Shown: positions 13,122 to 13,183 of the stretch, one piece after another
Layout of the letters: each line of letters opens with the position of its first letter
Position numbering within the stretch: the first letter of the stretch is position 1
Source: Bacteriovoracaceae bacterium UBA4573
GTDB lineage: Bacteria > Bdellovibrionota > UBA1018 > UBA923
Assembly: GCA_002387735.1 (NCBI GenBank)
Contig: DGKJ01000045.1
Span: 1-13,183 of the forward strand
DNA: 13,183 nt
Direction of reading: 5' to 3'
The notes under the pieces: model-generated
Database searches by the model: none
Seen by the model: the letters and a program-made list of their open reading frames with translations, nothing else
Told to the model about the DNA's origin: nothing
Position numbers and translations under genes: made by a program

Positions 13122-13183
13122 TTAAAAACCGCGGTCGGGCAAGCGTCCTAAGGCCTTTTCCCAAACGGGTTTAGTTTCCATAG
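13122..13183 (-). CDS. C-terminal end of an unidentified gene, cut by right edge
   Basis: On the minus strand an open frame enters from the right edge and ends at TAA (13122-13124). The visible residues METKPVWEKALGRLPDRGF have the composition of a real protein end (Trp, Pro, charged residues, Arg-Gly-Phe finish), and the 6-bp gap to the convergent transporter stop is what tightly packed convergent genes show elsewhere in this window. The Met at 13181 is probably internal. The fragment is too short to name a family. Confidence 0.45.
   Translation of the reverse strand, partial: METKPVWEKALGRLPDRGF

Overview
The window is ordinary chromosomal DNA of a Gram-negative bacterium with roughly balanced base composition. 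Many small-to-medium exported proteins of unknown family sit beside housekeeping genes, and most neighbouring transcription units are divergent or convergent. The mix of orphan exported proteins, a coiled-coil GGDEF enzyme, a DUF4442 hotdog protein and BioY would fit the Bdellovibrionota or an old deltaproteobacterial lineage. That placement is inference only; no marker gene in the window fixes it. I see no tRNA, rRNA, CRISPR array, integrase or transposase.

Layout. (1) Positions 1-4079: two exported, cysteine-containing proteins of unknown family lie on the minus strand, the first cut by the left edge. They flank a plus-strand AAA+ ATPase with a DUF4143 nuclease-like C-terminus. The two exported genes share a strikingly similar promoter and leader (38 of 51 positions, ungapped, by hand alignment), so they are probably co-regulated. 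(2) Positions 4080-5102: a 324-bp gap full of long-range inverted repeats leads into a diguanylate cyclase with intact active and inhibitory sites. (3) Positions 5103-5427: a second gap of about 325 bp with a 22-bp-period direct repeat and three hairpins, followed by a DUF4442 hotdog thioesterase-like gene. (4) Positions 5892-8705: a minus-strand operon with a small exported protein, a CCA-adding enzyme, a TPR protein and the biotin transporter BioY, whose 3' end overlaps the thioesterase gene antisense by 64 bp. (5) Positions 8762-10018: an RlmI-type rRNA methyltransferase, divergent from the operon. (6) Positions 10008-11984: a two-gene minus-strand operon of exported proteins, one with a Pro/Thr tail. 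(7) Positions 12198-13115: an EamA-family ten-helix transporter, divergent from that operon, with a perfect 17-bp palindrome between them. The C-terminus of an unidentified minus-strand gene enters at the right edge.

Functional links: the four-gene operon joins tRNA 3'-end maturation to biotin uptake with no obvious biochemical reason. The GGDEF gene makes c-di-GMP, and its long structured leader is the best candidate for something undescribed: either a new cis-regulatory RNA or a small RNA. The rest is recognisable housekeeping plus lineage-specific envelope proteins.
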